Origin: Sporosarcina sp. NCCP-2716
GTDB taxonomy: Bacteria; Bacillota; Bacilli; Bacillales_A; Planococcaceae
DNA length: 64,000 nucleotides
NCBI RefSeq assembly: GCF_023707985.1
Contig: NZ_BRCF01000006.1
Span: 137,861-201,860 of the forward strand
Reading direction: 5' to 3'
The notes under the pieces: generated by a model
What the model was told of the DNA's origin: nothing
What the model saw: the letters and a program-made list of their open reading frames with translations, nothing else
Database searches by the model: none
Program-made: the position numbers and the translations under genes
Part shown: one piece after another, positions 47,943 to 55,602 of the stretch
How positions within the stretch are numbered: position 1 is the first letter of the stretch
Layout of the letters: each line of letters begins with the position of its first letter

Positions 47943-48886
47943 TGGAACGGATAGGAGATGCCATGAAACGGGTCATTAACGCCCCGGCCCTCGCTGCACG
48001 CTACGAACAGCTGCGGAACGAAGTGCTGGCCGATGAACGGATCCAGCGATTCATCGAGGAGCATTCCGGCGAAATCGACAAACAGGTCATCGATCGGAGC
48101 CTGAACAAACTGTACGAATATACGACGGCGTCCCACAAATGCGCCGACTGCCCGAGCCTCGACGGCTGCATCAACGTCATGAAAGGGTTCGAGCCGACAC
48201 TCATCATGAACCAGGGGATGATCGACGTGACGTACATCCGCTGTCCGCGGAAGGAACTAGACGACGAAAAGCGCGCAGTCAGCAAGATGCTCGACAGCCT
48301 GTACATGCCGCGCGACGTCATGGCCGCAAAACTGCCGGACATCGACCTGTACCATGATAACAGCCGGCTGGATATCGTCGACCAGGCCGGCAGGTTCATC
48401 ACCGAATACGAATCGACAGGGAAGCTGCCGGAGAAAGGGCTATACATCCACGGACCGTTCGGAACCGGGAAGTCCTACATCCTCGGCGCCCTCGCGAACG
48501 AACTGGCAAGCCGCCAGATCCGCACCGTCGCCGTCTATCTGCCTGAATTCCTGAGGGAGATCAAACAATCGATCCAGGACCAGTCGCTGAACGAGAAGAT
48601 CGATTTCGTCAAAAGGGCATCCGTCCTCATGCTTGACGATATCGGCGCCGAATCGATGTCGGCCTGGACACGGGACGAAGTGCTCGGCACGATCCTGCAA
48701 TACCGGATGGCCGAACAGCTCCCGACATTCTTTACTTCGAATTTCACGATGTCCGAGCTCGAACACCACCTGACGTATACACAGCGCGGCGAAAAAGAAC
48801 CGATCAAAGCCGCCCGTATCATGGAACGGATCCACATGACGAGCACACCAGTCCGCCTCTCCGGCGAAAACCGCCGCGGCAAGTGA
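47942..48886 (+). CDS. dnaI: Primosomal helicase loader DnaI
   Basis: AAA+ ATPase that loads replicative helicase. The 314 residues have an N-terminal helicase-binding domain with zinc ligands (HKCADCPSLDGCINVM), then the AAA+ module: Walker A HGPFGTGKSYI, Walker B VLMLDDIGAE, sensor FFTSNFTMSELEHHL. It overlaps dnaB by one base. No terminator is obvious after it; the thrS promoter begins about 25 bases downstream. Confidence 0.95.
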   Translation: MERIGDAMKRVINAPALAARYEQLRNEVLADERIQRFIEEHSGEIDKQVIDRSLNKLYEYTTASHKCADCPSLDGCINVMKGFEPTLIMNQGMIDVTYIRCPRKELDDEKRAVSKMLDSLYMPRDVMAAKLPDIDLYHDNSRLDIVDQAGRFITEYESTGKLPEKGLYIHGPFGTGKSYILGALANELASRQIRTVAVYLPEFLREIKQSIQDQSLNEKIDFVKRASVLMLDDIGAESMSAWTRDEVLGTILQYRMAEQLPTFFTSNFTMSELEHHLTYTQRGEKEPIKAARIMERIHMTSTPVRLSGENRRGK

Positions 48887-48911
48887 AGTTGACAGATTTT
48901 TTACGGAACAC

Positions 48912-48940
48912 TTGCTTTTTGCGGGTGACTTCCCTATACT
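48912..48940 (+). promoter_or_regulatory. Sigma-A promoter of thrS
   Basis: TTGCTT (48912-48917), 17-bp spacer, TATACT (48935-48940), at the head of the T-box leader. Confidence 0.7.
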
Positions 48941-48946
48941 AATCAC

Positions 48947-49205
48947 CATACATGAAACAAATGCGCAGAAAAGGACAGCGATCGTCTGGACGGCCGACAG
49001 AGAGCGGGGGAACAGCTGAGACCCTTGCAGGAACCGACACCGATCGACCCCCTTGGAGCAGCAGCAGGGAACTTGCAGTACCTGCTGACGGACCCGGCCC
49101 GTTAGCCGCTTGAAGCTTCATCTTTCCGGCTGCGTCCGGATGGAAGGAAGAAGGGTGGAACCGCGAGAACAAGTCTCGTCCCTTTATGGGATGGGTCTTT
49201 TTTTG
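48947..49205 (+). promoter_or_regulatory. T-box riboswitch, threonyl (thrS leader)
   Basis: The leader senses uncharged tRNA-Thr. The T-box sequence AGGGTGGAACCGCG lies at 49152-49165, including the TGGN bulge that pairs with the tRNA acceptor end. An intrinsic terminator follows: AGTCTCGTCCC (49172-49182) with GGGATGGGTCT (49188-49198), then seven T. Stem I contains a TTGGAGC element near 49053-49059 with ACC triplets just before it that could serve as the Thr specifier; which one sits in the specifier bulge was not folded. Antitermination when tRNA-Thr is uncharged would raise thrS. Confidence 0.92.
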
Positions 49206-49235
49206 TTCTCAAAAATAGAAAAGGAGTGCATCGAC

Positions 49236-51170
49236 ATGCCAGAATCAGTACAGTTGAAATTCCCGGATGGGGCCGTAAAGGAGTTCCCGGCCGGCACAAC
49301 GACAGAAGACGTCGCCGCATCGATCAGCCCCGGGCTGCGGAAGAATGCACTTGCAGGAAAGCTCGGCGACCAGCTCATCGACCTGAAGACACCGATTGAC
49401 CATGATGGGGACATTGCAATCATCACGTCCCAGTCACCGGAAGCGCTTGAGATCCTGCGCCATAGTACAGCCCACCTGCTCGCCCAGGCGGTCAAACGCA
49501 AATTTCCGGATGCGAAACTCGGAGTGGGACCGGCAATCGAAAACGGCTTCTATTACGACATCGACTCACCGACGCCGATCACAGCCGATGACCTGCCGGA
49601 ACTCGAAAAGGAAATGAAACGGATCATCGGGGAGAACCTGCCCGTCGTCCGCCACATCGTCACTCGTGCCGAAGCACAAAAACGTTTCAAGGAGATCGAC
49701 GACGAATACAAACAGGAACTGCTCGAAGCGATCCCTGAAAACGAAGAAGTGACAATCTACGAACAAGGCGAATTCTTCGACCTGTGCCGCGGCGTCCACG
49801 TTCCGTATACCGGCAAACTGAAGGAATTCAAACTGCTCAGCATCGCCGGTGCCTACTGGCGCGGTGATTCCAACAACAAGATGCTGCAGCGGATCTACGG
49901 CACGGCCTTCTTCAAGAAAGAAGACCTGAACGCCCACTTGAAGATGCTCGAGGAAGCGAAAGAACGCGACCACCGCAAAATCGGCAGGGAGCTCGACTTG
50001 TTCATGAACTCCCAGAAAGTCGGACAGGGCCTTCCGCTCTGGCTTCCGAAAGGCGCAACGATCCGCCGCGTCATCGAGCGCTACATCGTCGACAAGGAAG
50101 AACGTCTCGGCTATGACCACGTCTACACACCGGTGCTCGGAAGCGTTGAGTTATATAAGACATCCGGCCACTGGGATCATTACCAGGACGGCATGTTCCC
50201 GGTCATGAGCATGGATAACGAAGACCTCGTGCTCCGCCCGATGAACTGTCCGCACCATATGATGATCTATAAGAACAATATCCACAGCTACCGCGAACTG
50301 CCGATCCGCATCGCGGAACTCGGCACAATGCACCGCTACGAAATGTCCGGAGCACTTTCCGGCCTGCAGCGTGTACGCGGGATGACGCTGAACGACGCGC
50401 ACATCTTCGTCCGCCCTGATCAGATCAAAGAAGAGTTCCAGCGCACGGTCCAGCTCATCATCGACGTCTACAAAGACTTCAACATCACGGACTACTCGTT
50501 CCGCCTGTCGTACCGTGACCCGGCGGATACAGAGAAATACTTCGATGATGATGCGATGTGGGAACGCGCGGAAAGCATGCTGAAAGATGCGATGGACGGC
50601 ATGGGGCTCGATTACACCGAAGCAATCGGTGAAGCGGCATTCTACGGTCCGAAACTCGACGTCCAGGTGAAAACAGCGATCGGTATGGAAGAGACACTCT
50701 CCACTGTCCAGCTCGACTTCCTGCTCCCTGAACGCTTCGACCTGACATACGTTGGTGAAGACGGCAAGCAGCACCGCCCGGTCGTCATCCACCGCGGTGT
50801 CGTCTCGACGATGGAACGCTTCGTCGCCTTCCTCATCGAAGAATACAAAGGCGCCTTCCCGACATGGCTCGCTCCGGTCCAAGTCGAAGTCATCCCGGTT
50901 TCGCCGGAAGCCCACTTCGACTACGCCGACAGCATCCGGGAACAGCTCACAGCAGCCGGCTTCCGCGTCGACCTCGACAGCCGCGACGAAAAAATCGGCT
51001 ACAAGATACGCGAAGCCCAAGTCCAGAAAGTCCCGTACATGCTCGTCCTCGGCGACAAGGAAATCGAATCCGGCACCGTCAACGTCCGCAAATACGGCGA
51101 ACAAAAATCCGAATCCTTGTCCTACGAGAACTTCCTGGCCCTGCTGAAACAAGACACCAACCGCAACTGA
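49236..51170 (+). CDS. thrS: Threonyl-tRNA synthetase
   Basis: Class II synthetase charging tRNA-Thr. The 644 residues contain an N-terminal TGS domain ([16 protein letters not shown]), the editing domain ([16 protein letters not shown] and [10 protein letters not shown]), the catalytic core with zinc-binding Cys/His ([14 protein letters not shown]) and motif 2 ([19 protein letters not shown]), and an anticodon-binding domain. Start ATG 49236 follows AAAGGAG, directly downstream of the T-box terminator. It is very probably the housekeeping ThrS, given the T-box and position before infC. Confidence 0.97.
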   Translation: MPESVQLKFPDGAVKEFPAGTTTEDVAASISPGLRKNALAGKLGDQLIDLKTPIDHDGDIAIITSQSPEALEILRHSTAHLLAQAVKRKFPDAKLGVGPAIENGFYYDIDSPTPITADDLPELEKEMKRIIGENLPVVRHIVTRAEAQKRFKEIDDEYKQELLEAIPENEEVTIYEQGEFFDLCRGVHVPYTGKLKEFKLLSIAGAYWRGDSNNKMLQRIYGTAFFKKEDLNAHLKMLEEAKERDHRKIGRELDLFMNSQKVGQGLPLWLPKGATIRRVIERYIVDKEERLGYDHVYTPVLGSVELYKTSGHWDHYQDGMFPVMSMDNEDLVLRPMNCPHHMMIYKNNIHSYRELPIRIAELGTMHRYEMSGALSGLQRVRGMTLNDAHIFVRPDQIKEEFQRTVQLIIDVYKDFNITDYSFRLSYRDPADTEKYFDDDAMWERAESMLKDAMDGMGLDYTEAIGEAAFYGPKLDVQVKTAIGMEETLSTVQLDFLLPERFDLTYVGEDGKQHRPVVIHRGVVSTMERFVAFLIEEYKGAFPTWLAPVQVEVIPVSPEAHFDYADSIREQLTAAGFRVDLDSRDEKIGYKIREAQVQKVPYMLVLGDKEIESGTVNVRKYGEQKSESLSYENFLALLKQDTNRN

Positions 51171-51193
51171 TATGTAGTTAGCTAATACACTCA

Positions 51194-51322
51194 GTTGATC
51201 GGAGTGCAGGGCGGCGACTCCGAGGGGATTAGCGAGCAGGTTGAGACCCCGCAGAGAGCGAAGCGACCGAGGAGGCTCAACGCTCGCCCCCCGGAAAGCG
51301 TCCGCCCGGAACGCAGATCAAC
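51194..51322. repeat. Dispersed Bacillales hairpin repeat (about 129 nt)
   Basis: A GC-rich element closed by GTTGATC (51194-51200) and GATCAAC (51316-51322). Inside are GGGCGG/CCGCCC, GACTCC, TTGAGACC, GAGGAGGCTCAA and GGAAAGCGTCCG. This sequence pattern resembles an intergenic repeat found in many copies in Bacillus-related genomes and often mis-called as small proteins. The nested complementary segments suggest a long branched RNA or DNA hairpin. Only one copy is in this window, so its dispersal here is from recollection of the family, not shown by the sequence. Confidence 0.72.
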
Positions 51323-51332
51323 GTTTGGCAGT

Positions 51333-51376
51333 GAGGACACCTTGCACACAATACGCAGGGTGTCCTCGTTTTATTT
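51333..51376 (+). terminator. Terminator downstream of thrS
   Basis: GAGGACACC pairs with GGTGTCCTC and a GTTTTATTTT tail follows. Confidence 0.8.
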
Positions 51377-51384
51377 TAATCTGC

Positions 51385-51413
51385 TTGACATGCAATGCAG
51401 TCCATGGTAAAGT
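51385..51413 (+). promoter_or_regulatory. Sigma-A promoter of infC-rpmI-rplT
   Basis: TTGACA (51385-51390), 17-bp spacer, TAAAGT (51408-51413) with an upstream TG (extended -10). Confidence 0.8.
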
Positions 51414-51419
51414 AGGTAA

Positions 51420-51690
51420 GGTAAAAGAATACAGTTTGTGATACAAGAAGGAGCTGCCCGCTTCTCACCCCATCGACGCCATCCGGCAGTTGCTGAGGTC
51501 AGCACAGTAGTGAAGCCTCGTGCCGAAATACGCACGTGCGCATACGCGGGTAGACAAATGACCATTTGTCTGCTTTTTTTATTGCCTCATTACCGCTGCG
51601 GCTTGAGCCCGACGGTTCTGCATGCTGTGCCGGACGGTGCAGCCTGCTCAAACAGTGTATTCGCGAGATATTATTCGGAGGTGGATTACG
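51420..51690 (+). promoter_or_regulatory. L20-type autoregulatory leader with attenuator
   Basis: About 270 nt of leader precede infC. It holds an intrinsic terminator at 51550-51581 (GCAGACAAAT-like stem: GTAGACAAAT with ATTTGTCTGC, then seven T), with complex pairing segments before it. In Bacillales the infC-rpmI-rplT operon is repressed by L20 binding such a leader and promoting termination. The position and terminator agree; the L20-binding fold was not computed. Confidence 0.75.
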
Positions 51691-52209
51691 ATTAGCAAAG
51701 ACATGTATGTGAACGAAGGGATTCGTGCCCGTGAACTTCGACTCATCGACCACAATGGTGATCAGCTCGGCATTAAATCCCGCAACGAAGCACTTGACAT
51801 TGCTGCCCGTGCCAACTTGGACCTCGTCCTCGTCGCTCCTACAGCGAAACCGCCTGTAGCCCGCGTCATGGACTACGGTAAATTCAAGTTCGAGCAGCAG
51901 AAAAAAGAGCGGGAAACCCGGAAGAACCAAAAGATCATCCAGGTCAAAGAAGTCCGGCTCAGCCCGACTATCGATGAGCACGACTTCCAGACAAAGCTTC
52001 GCAACGGGATCAAATTCCTCGAAGCAGGCGACAAAGTGAAAGCATCCATCCGTTTCCGCGGACGTGCAATCACACACAAAGAAATCGGTCAGCGCGTCCT
52101 AGACAAGTTTGCAGAAGCTTGTAAAGAGGTCGGAACTGTGGAAGTCCGTCCGAAAATGGAAGGCCGCAGCATGTTCCTGATGCTTGCACCGATCAACGAA
52201 AAAAAGTAA
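51691..52209 (+). CDS. infC: Translation initiation factor IF-3, ATT start
   Basis: Binds the 30S subunit and checks initiator tRNA and start codons. From ATT 51691 the protein is 172 residues, beginning (M)[19 protein letters not shown], with the conserved [13 protein letters not shown] and [16 protein letters not shown] blocks. GGAGGTG lies seven bases before ATT, and no ATG/GTG/TTG with a site fits as well; ATG 51703 would cut off family-conserved residues and lacks a site. A rare ATT start is the rule for infC in E. coli and allows IF-3 to repress itself. First gene of infC-rpmI-rplT. Confidence 0.95.
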   Translation: MSKDMYVNEGIRARELRLIDHNGDQLGIKSRNEALDIAARANLDLVLVAPTAKPPVARVMDYGKFKFEQQKKERETRKNQKIIQVKEVRLSPTIDEHDFQTKLRNGIKFLEAGDKVKASIRFRGRAITHKEIGQRVLDKFAEACKEVGTVEVRPKMEGRSMFLMLAPINEKK

Positions 52210-52239
52210 GCTGAACAAACGATTTAGGAGGAACAGATC

Positions 52240-52440
52240 ATGCCAAAAATGAAGACTCACCGCGGATCCGCGAAACGTTTCAAGAAGACAGGAACTGGTA
52301 AAGTGAAACGCGGCCGTGCGTACACAAGCCACCTTTTCGCCAACAAGTCGACAAAAGCAAAGCGTCACTTGCGTAAAGGCTCCCTCATTTCATCTGGAGA
52401 CTACAAGCGTATCCGTGAAATGATCACGTACATGAAGTAA
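52240..52440 (+). CDS. rpmI: 50S ribosomal protein L35
   Basis: Small basic protein of the large ribosomal subunit, 66 residues. [24 protein letters not shown] and the terminal RIREM are standard. TAGGAGGA precedes the start. It is between infC and rplT as in nearly all bacteria. Confidence 0.97.
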   Translation: MPKMKTHRGSAKRFKKTGTGKVKRGRAYTSHLFANKSTKAKRHLRKGSLISSGDYKRIREMITYMK

Positions 52441-52532
52441 TTCCGCACGACCCGGCCGAAGATTCCAATGGAGTCCGGCTGACCCTATACAAAACTAAAT
52501 TTATTCTTATGGAATAGCAGGAGGTAATTACT

Positions 52533-52892
52533 ATGCCACGCGTAAAAGGTGGAACAGTGACGCGCAAGCGCCATAAACGAGTATTGAAATTAGCGAAAGG
52601 GTATTTCGGTTCGAAACACCGTCTATACCGAGTAGCCAACCAGCAAGTCATGAAATCATTGAACTATGCTTACCGGGATCGCCGCCAGAAGAAGCGGGAC
52701 TTCCGCAAACTGTGGATCACACGTATCAACGCGGCAGCACGCACGAACGGTATGTCGTACAGCACATTGATGCACGGCCTGAAAGTGGCTGGCGTTGACG
52801 TGAACCGTAAAATGCTCGCAGACCTGGCTGTATCCGATGCAGCTGCATTTGCTCAATTCGCAGAAACAGCAAAACAATCATTGTCTAAATAA
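52533..52892 (+). CDS. rplT: 50S ribosomal protein L20
   Basis: Assembly-initiating large-subunit protein, 119 residues, and the translational or transcriptional repressor of its own operon. [26 protein letters not shown] is the long N-terminal tail; the globular part includes [21 protein letters not shown] and [18 protein letters not shown] precedes the start. A 92-base spacer separates it from rpmI. Confidence 0.97.
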   Translation: MPRVKGGTVTRKRHKRVLKLAKGYFGSKHRLYRVANQQVMKSLNYAYRDRRQKKRDFRKLWITRINAAARTNGMSYSTLMHGLKVAGVDVNRKMLADLAVSDAAAFAQFAETAKQSLSK

Positions 52893-52903
52893 TAGACTTT
52901 GAC

Positions 52904-52945
52904 GATGCCGTGATTCCGGAACTTTCCGGTCACGGCATTTTTTTA
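52904..52945 (+). terminator. Terminator of infC-rpmI-rplT
   Basis: ATGCCGTGA pairs with TCACGGCAT, with CCGGAA/TTTCCGG inside, then seven T. Confidence 0.9.
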
Positions 52946-53013
52946 TGCACAATCTTGAGTTGCCGTAAAGATTCAACCATTCCGGCCGACAAGTAAGAAG
53001 AAGGGGTGAGAGG

Positions 53014-53352
53014 ATGCAAGAGATCGCAATCGGCTGGATCGCCATCCTGTCCATCTGTGCATTTGCGGTGATGGGCTACGACAAACGGCAGGCGGTCCGC
53101 CGCGAATGGCGGGTGCCGGAACGACAGCTGTGGCTGCTGGCACTGGCCGGCGGGGGGATCGGAGCGTACTTCGGCATGCAGACGTTCCGCCATAAGACCC
53201 GGCATACGGCGTTCCGTATCGGCTTTCTGCTGCTTGCGCTGATCGATGCGTCACTGCTGCTCTTGTTATTCGGTGTGCGGCTGCCGTCACTCGATGGCGT
53301 CCTGGCGGTACACTGGCTTATTAAACTGAAGGAGGAGATCCCGTGGAACTGA
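53014..53352 (+). CDS. DUF1294 membrane protein (YsdA-like)
   Basis: A 112-residue protein with an N-terminal membrane helix (IAIGWIAILSICAFAVMGY), the family block YDKRQAVRREWRVPERQLWLLALAGGGIGAYFGMQTFRHKTRH, and a last hydrophobic segment (IGFLLLALIDASLLLLLFG). Function unknown. It follows rplT as ysdA does in B. subtilis. It overlaps the next gene by 10 bases. The ribosome-binding site is AAGGGGTGAG. Confidence 0.85.
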   Translation: MQEIAIGWIAILSICAFAVMGYDKRQAVRREWRVPERQLWLLALAGGGIGAYFGMQTFRHKTRHTAFRIGFLLLALIDASLLLLLFGVRLPSLDGVLAVHWLIKLKEEIPWN

Positions 53353-53831
53353 CGAAACTTTTCACTATGCAGAAATCACTCGATACATACATCCAAGATC
53401 AGCACGGATTGGCGGCTTCGCAATTATTCGAAGACAAACTGCTCGCACTGCTCGTGGAGCTGTCGGAATTGGCGAACGAGACGCGCTGCTTCAAATTCTG
53501 GAGCACGAAAGGACCTTCCGAGAGGGCGGTCATCCTCGAAGAATACGTCGATTCGATCCATTTCCTCCTGTCGCTCGGCATCGTGAAAGACCTGACATCA
53601 TTCAGCGACTGGACGATATCCGGAACGGACGATACGCTGACGGCGCTGTTCATCCGGACCCACGGCGCGGTACTCGCTTTCGGAGAACAGCGGGACATGG
53701 ACAGCTATGTGGAACTTTGGACACAGTACGGACTGCTGGCAGGAAAACTCGGCTTCACCCCTGACGAAATCATGGCGTCTTATCTAGAGAAGAACGAGAA
53801 GAACTATGAACGTCAGAAATCAGGCTACTGA
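53343..53831 (+). CDS. Dimeric all-alpha dUTPase (PF08761-like)
   Basis: Hydrolyses dUTP (and often dUDP) to dUMP, limiting uracil in DNA. The 162-residue helical protein shows the MazG-like metal-binding pattern ELxxExxNE in LLVELSELANETRCFKFW and ExxD in EEYVDSIHFLLSLG, typical of the dimeric dUTPase family. It is unrelated to trimeric dUTPase. The start is GTG 53343 with AAGGAGGAG upstream, overlapping the DUF1294 gene. Confidence 0.85.
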   Translation: MELTKLFTMQKSLDTYIQDQHGLAASQLFEDKLLALLVELSELANETRCFKFWSTKGPSERAVILEEYVDSIHFLLSLGIVKDLTSFSDWTISGTDDTLTALFIRTHGAVLAFGEQRDMDSYVELWTQYGLLAGKLGFTPDEIMASYLEKNEKNYERQKSGY

Positions 53832-53870
53832 CATCTTCGAGCGAAACAGATTTATTGAAAAAATAATAGA

Positions 53871-53899
53871 TTGACAAACTAAGAAAAATGAAAAATAAT
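53871..53899 (+). promoter_or_regulatory. Promoter and direct repeats upstream of the XRE regulator
   Basis: TTGACA (53871-53876) with AATAAT (53894-53899) at 17 bp. The block is very AT-rich. Direct repeats TGAAAAAATAATAGA (53856-53870) and TGAAAAATAATAGA (53889-53902), 33 bases apart, bracket the promoter and are candidate operators. Confidence 0.55.
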
Positions 53900-53930
53900 A
53901 GAATGAGAGAGTGGAAGAGGAGGATTTTCA

Positions 53931-54440
53931 GTGAACGAGTGGAGTAAGGAAGCATTTGGAAACAGGTTAAAAGAACTAAGGGAACAGCGCGGTCTGTCGA
54001 TGATGGCATTCGGAGCCGCAATCGGTACATCCGCCAGCCGGATCAAAGACTGGGAAAAAGGGAAAAACGCGCCGTCAGCAGCCTGGGTTGCTAAAATTTC
54101 GGAGCGCTTCAATATATCGACGGATGAGCTGATCATGGGGGATTCCAAAAAATCACCAGCATTCAGCCAGTCGAACAGTGCCGCAGCGGAGCCGCTGTAT
54201 GAACGCTTGCGCGAAACGCTGGTCGTCGACGGATTCGCTGACGAAGCCGACGAAGAAACGGATGAACTATACTCAAAATTGGATGAAGCCAACAAAGCCC
54301 GCTACCGCAGCGGCAAAGGCCGCCGTCTTGCAGAACGGGAAATGCTGAATCTCATGACGCAGCTTCCGAAAAAGGATGTCCTGGAGCTGCTCGAGCTCGC
54401 CAAGCTGAAATGCCGCTGCCAGAAACCGGCAGGAAACTGA
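53931..54440 (+). CDS. XRE-family helix-turn-helix regulator
   Basis: A 169-residue protein with a Cro/C1-type HTH in the first 65 residues (FGNRLKELREQRGLSMMAFGAAIGTSASRIKDWEKGKNAPSAAWVAKISERFNISTDELI). It continues into an acidic linker (ADEADEETDELYSKLDEANKARYR) and a helical C-terminus ending in CRCQKP. The linker-tail layout resembles regulators of stress or competence development, but the target is unknown. The start is GTG 53931 behind AGAGGAGG. The AT-rich promoter region with direct repeats stands out from its GC-rich surroundings. Confidence 0.8.
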   Translation: MNEWSKEAFGNRLKELREQRGLSMMAFGAAIGTSASRIKDWEKGKNAPSAAWVAKISERFNISTDELIMGDSKKSPAFSQSNSAAAEPLYERLRETLVVDGFADEADEETDELYSKLDEANKARYRSGKGRRLAEREMLNLMTQLPKKDVLELLELAKLKCRCQKPAGN

Positions 54441-54579
54441 ATCGCAAGATACTGACACAACAGATGATGCCGTCTGTTGTGTTTTGTTTTGGAGTTCAGC
54501 GGAGATGCGCTATGATAGTGACAGTGAAGAAAATTCTCACAAATCATGTGCGCAGGCAGGAAGGATGGTAGATTACAAT

Positions 54580-55557
54580 ATGAAAGCTATAATCCATGGA
54601 GAGTCAGGACTTCGCGCCGGCAGTATGCCGGATCCGGAAGCAGGCAGCGGGGAGGTCGTCGTTTCGCTGAGAACGGCAGGACTGAATCGCCGGGACCTTT
54701 ACATACCGGCACGGCGGAACCATAAAGGGGACGACCTCGTGCTTGGTTCCGACGGGGCGGGGGTAATCGAACAGGTCGGTGCAGAAGTGACCGGATGGAA
54801 AGTGGGCGACGAAGTGCTCATCAATCCGTCCATCGGCTGGTTCAAAAATACAGCCGCCTCGCCTGAAGGCTTCAGCCCGCTCGGCATGCCGGACGACGGG
54901 ACCTTTGCAGAGAAGATCGCCATTTCGGCGGAGCAGCTGGAACCGCGGCCGCAATCGCTGTCGTGGGAAGAGTCGGCGTGCATCGGGCTCGCAGGACTGA
55001 CGGGATACCGGGCACTCGTGACACAGGGCCGGGTTCAAAAAGGTGATACTGTTTTCCTGCCGGGTGCAGGAAGCGGGGTGGCGACCTTCATCATCCAGTT
55101 CGCGAAAGCGAAAGGGGCGCGGGTGATCGTAACATCGCGCAGTGAAGCGAAGCGCAAGGCGGCTCTCAGGCTCGGCGCCGACCGGGCGATCGACACGAAT
55201 GCCGATTGGAAGGAAGAATTGAAAGATGAAACGATCGATCTCGTCATCGAGAGTGTCGGGCGGGCGACGTTCAACCGGTCGCTCGATCTGTTGAAGAGCG
55301 GGGGGCGCCTCGTCGTCTTCGGCGCGACGACGGAGGACACCGTCGATATCGATCTGCGCTCGCTGTTCAACAAACAGCAGGAAATCATCGGTTCCATGAT
55401 GGGCAGCCGGGAAGAACTGCGCGACATGCTCGCCTTCTCGGAACAGCACGGGGTCCGGCCTGTCATCGACGAGGTTCTGCCGCTCAAGGAAGCCCTCGAA
55501 GGATTCAAAATGCTTGAAGACAGCAGTCAGTTCGGCAAAATTGTCTTCACCATATAA
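54580..55557 (+). CDS. MDR-superfamily quinone oxidoreductase-like protein (YogA-like)
   Basis: A 325-residue medium-chain dehydrogenase/reductase. The N-terminal GroES-like fold (GEVVVSLRTAGLNRRDLYI) is followed by a Rossmann domain with PGAGSGVATFIIQFAKAKGARVIVTS, suited to NADPH. The catalytic-zinc cysteine and histidine of alcohol dehydrogenases are replaced (LNRRDLY, GSDGAGVI), so it is probably zinc-independent, reducing quinones or enones. Start ATG 54580 (MKAIIH) agrees with the family; the site AAGGATGG is about 11 bases upstream. Physiological substrate unknown. Confidence 0.8.
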   Translation: MKAIIHGESGLRAGSMPDPEAGSGEVVVSLRTAGLNRRDLYIPARRNHKGDDLVLGSDGAGVIEQVGAEVTGWKVGDEVLINPSIGWFKNTAASPEGFSPLGMPDDGTFAEKIAISAEQLEPRPQSLSWEESACIGLAGLTGYRALVTQGRVQKGDTVFLPGAGSGVATFIIQFAKAKGARVIVTSRSEAKRKAALRLGADRAIDTNADWKEELKDETIDLVIESVGRATFNRSLDLLKSGGRLVVFGATTEDTVDIDLRSLFNKQQEIIGSMMGSREELRDMLAFSEQHGVRPVIDEVLPLKEALEGFKMLEDSSQFGKIVFTI

Positions 55558-55558
55558 C

Positions 55559-55600
55559 AACAGCCCGCCTCCTCATTTCACGAGGAGGCGGGCTGTTCTT
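55559..55600. terminator. Bidirectional hairpin between the MDR and M3 peptidase genes
   Basis: AACAGCCCGCCTCCTC pairs with GAGGAGGCGGGCTGTT. T tracts are short on both sides, but the stem is 16 bp. Confidence 0.8.
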
Positions 55601-55602
55601 CA

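Noticed and set aside
51195..51441. Small proteins predicted across the dispersed repeat after thrS
   Set aside because: The frames are by-products of a GC-rich hairpin element and lack translation signals.
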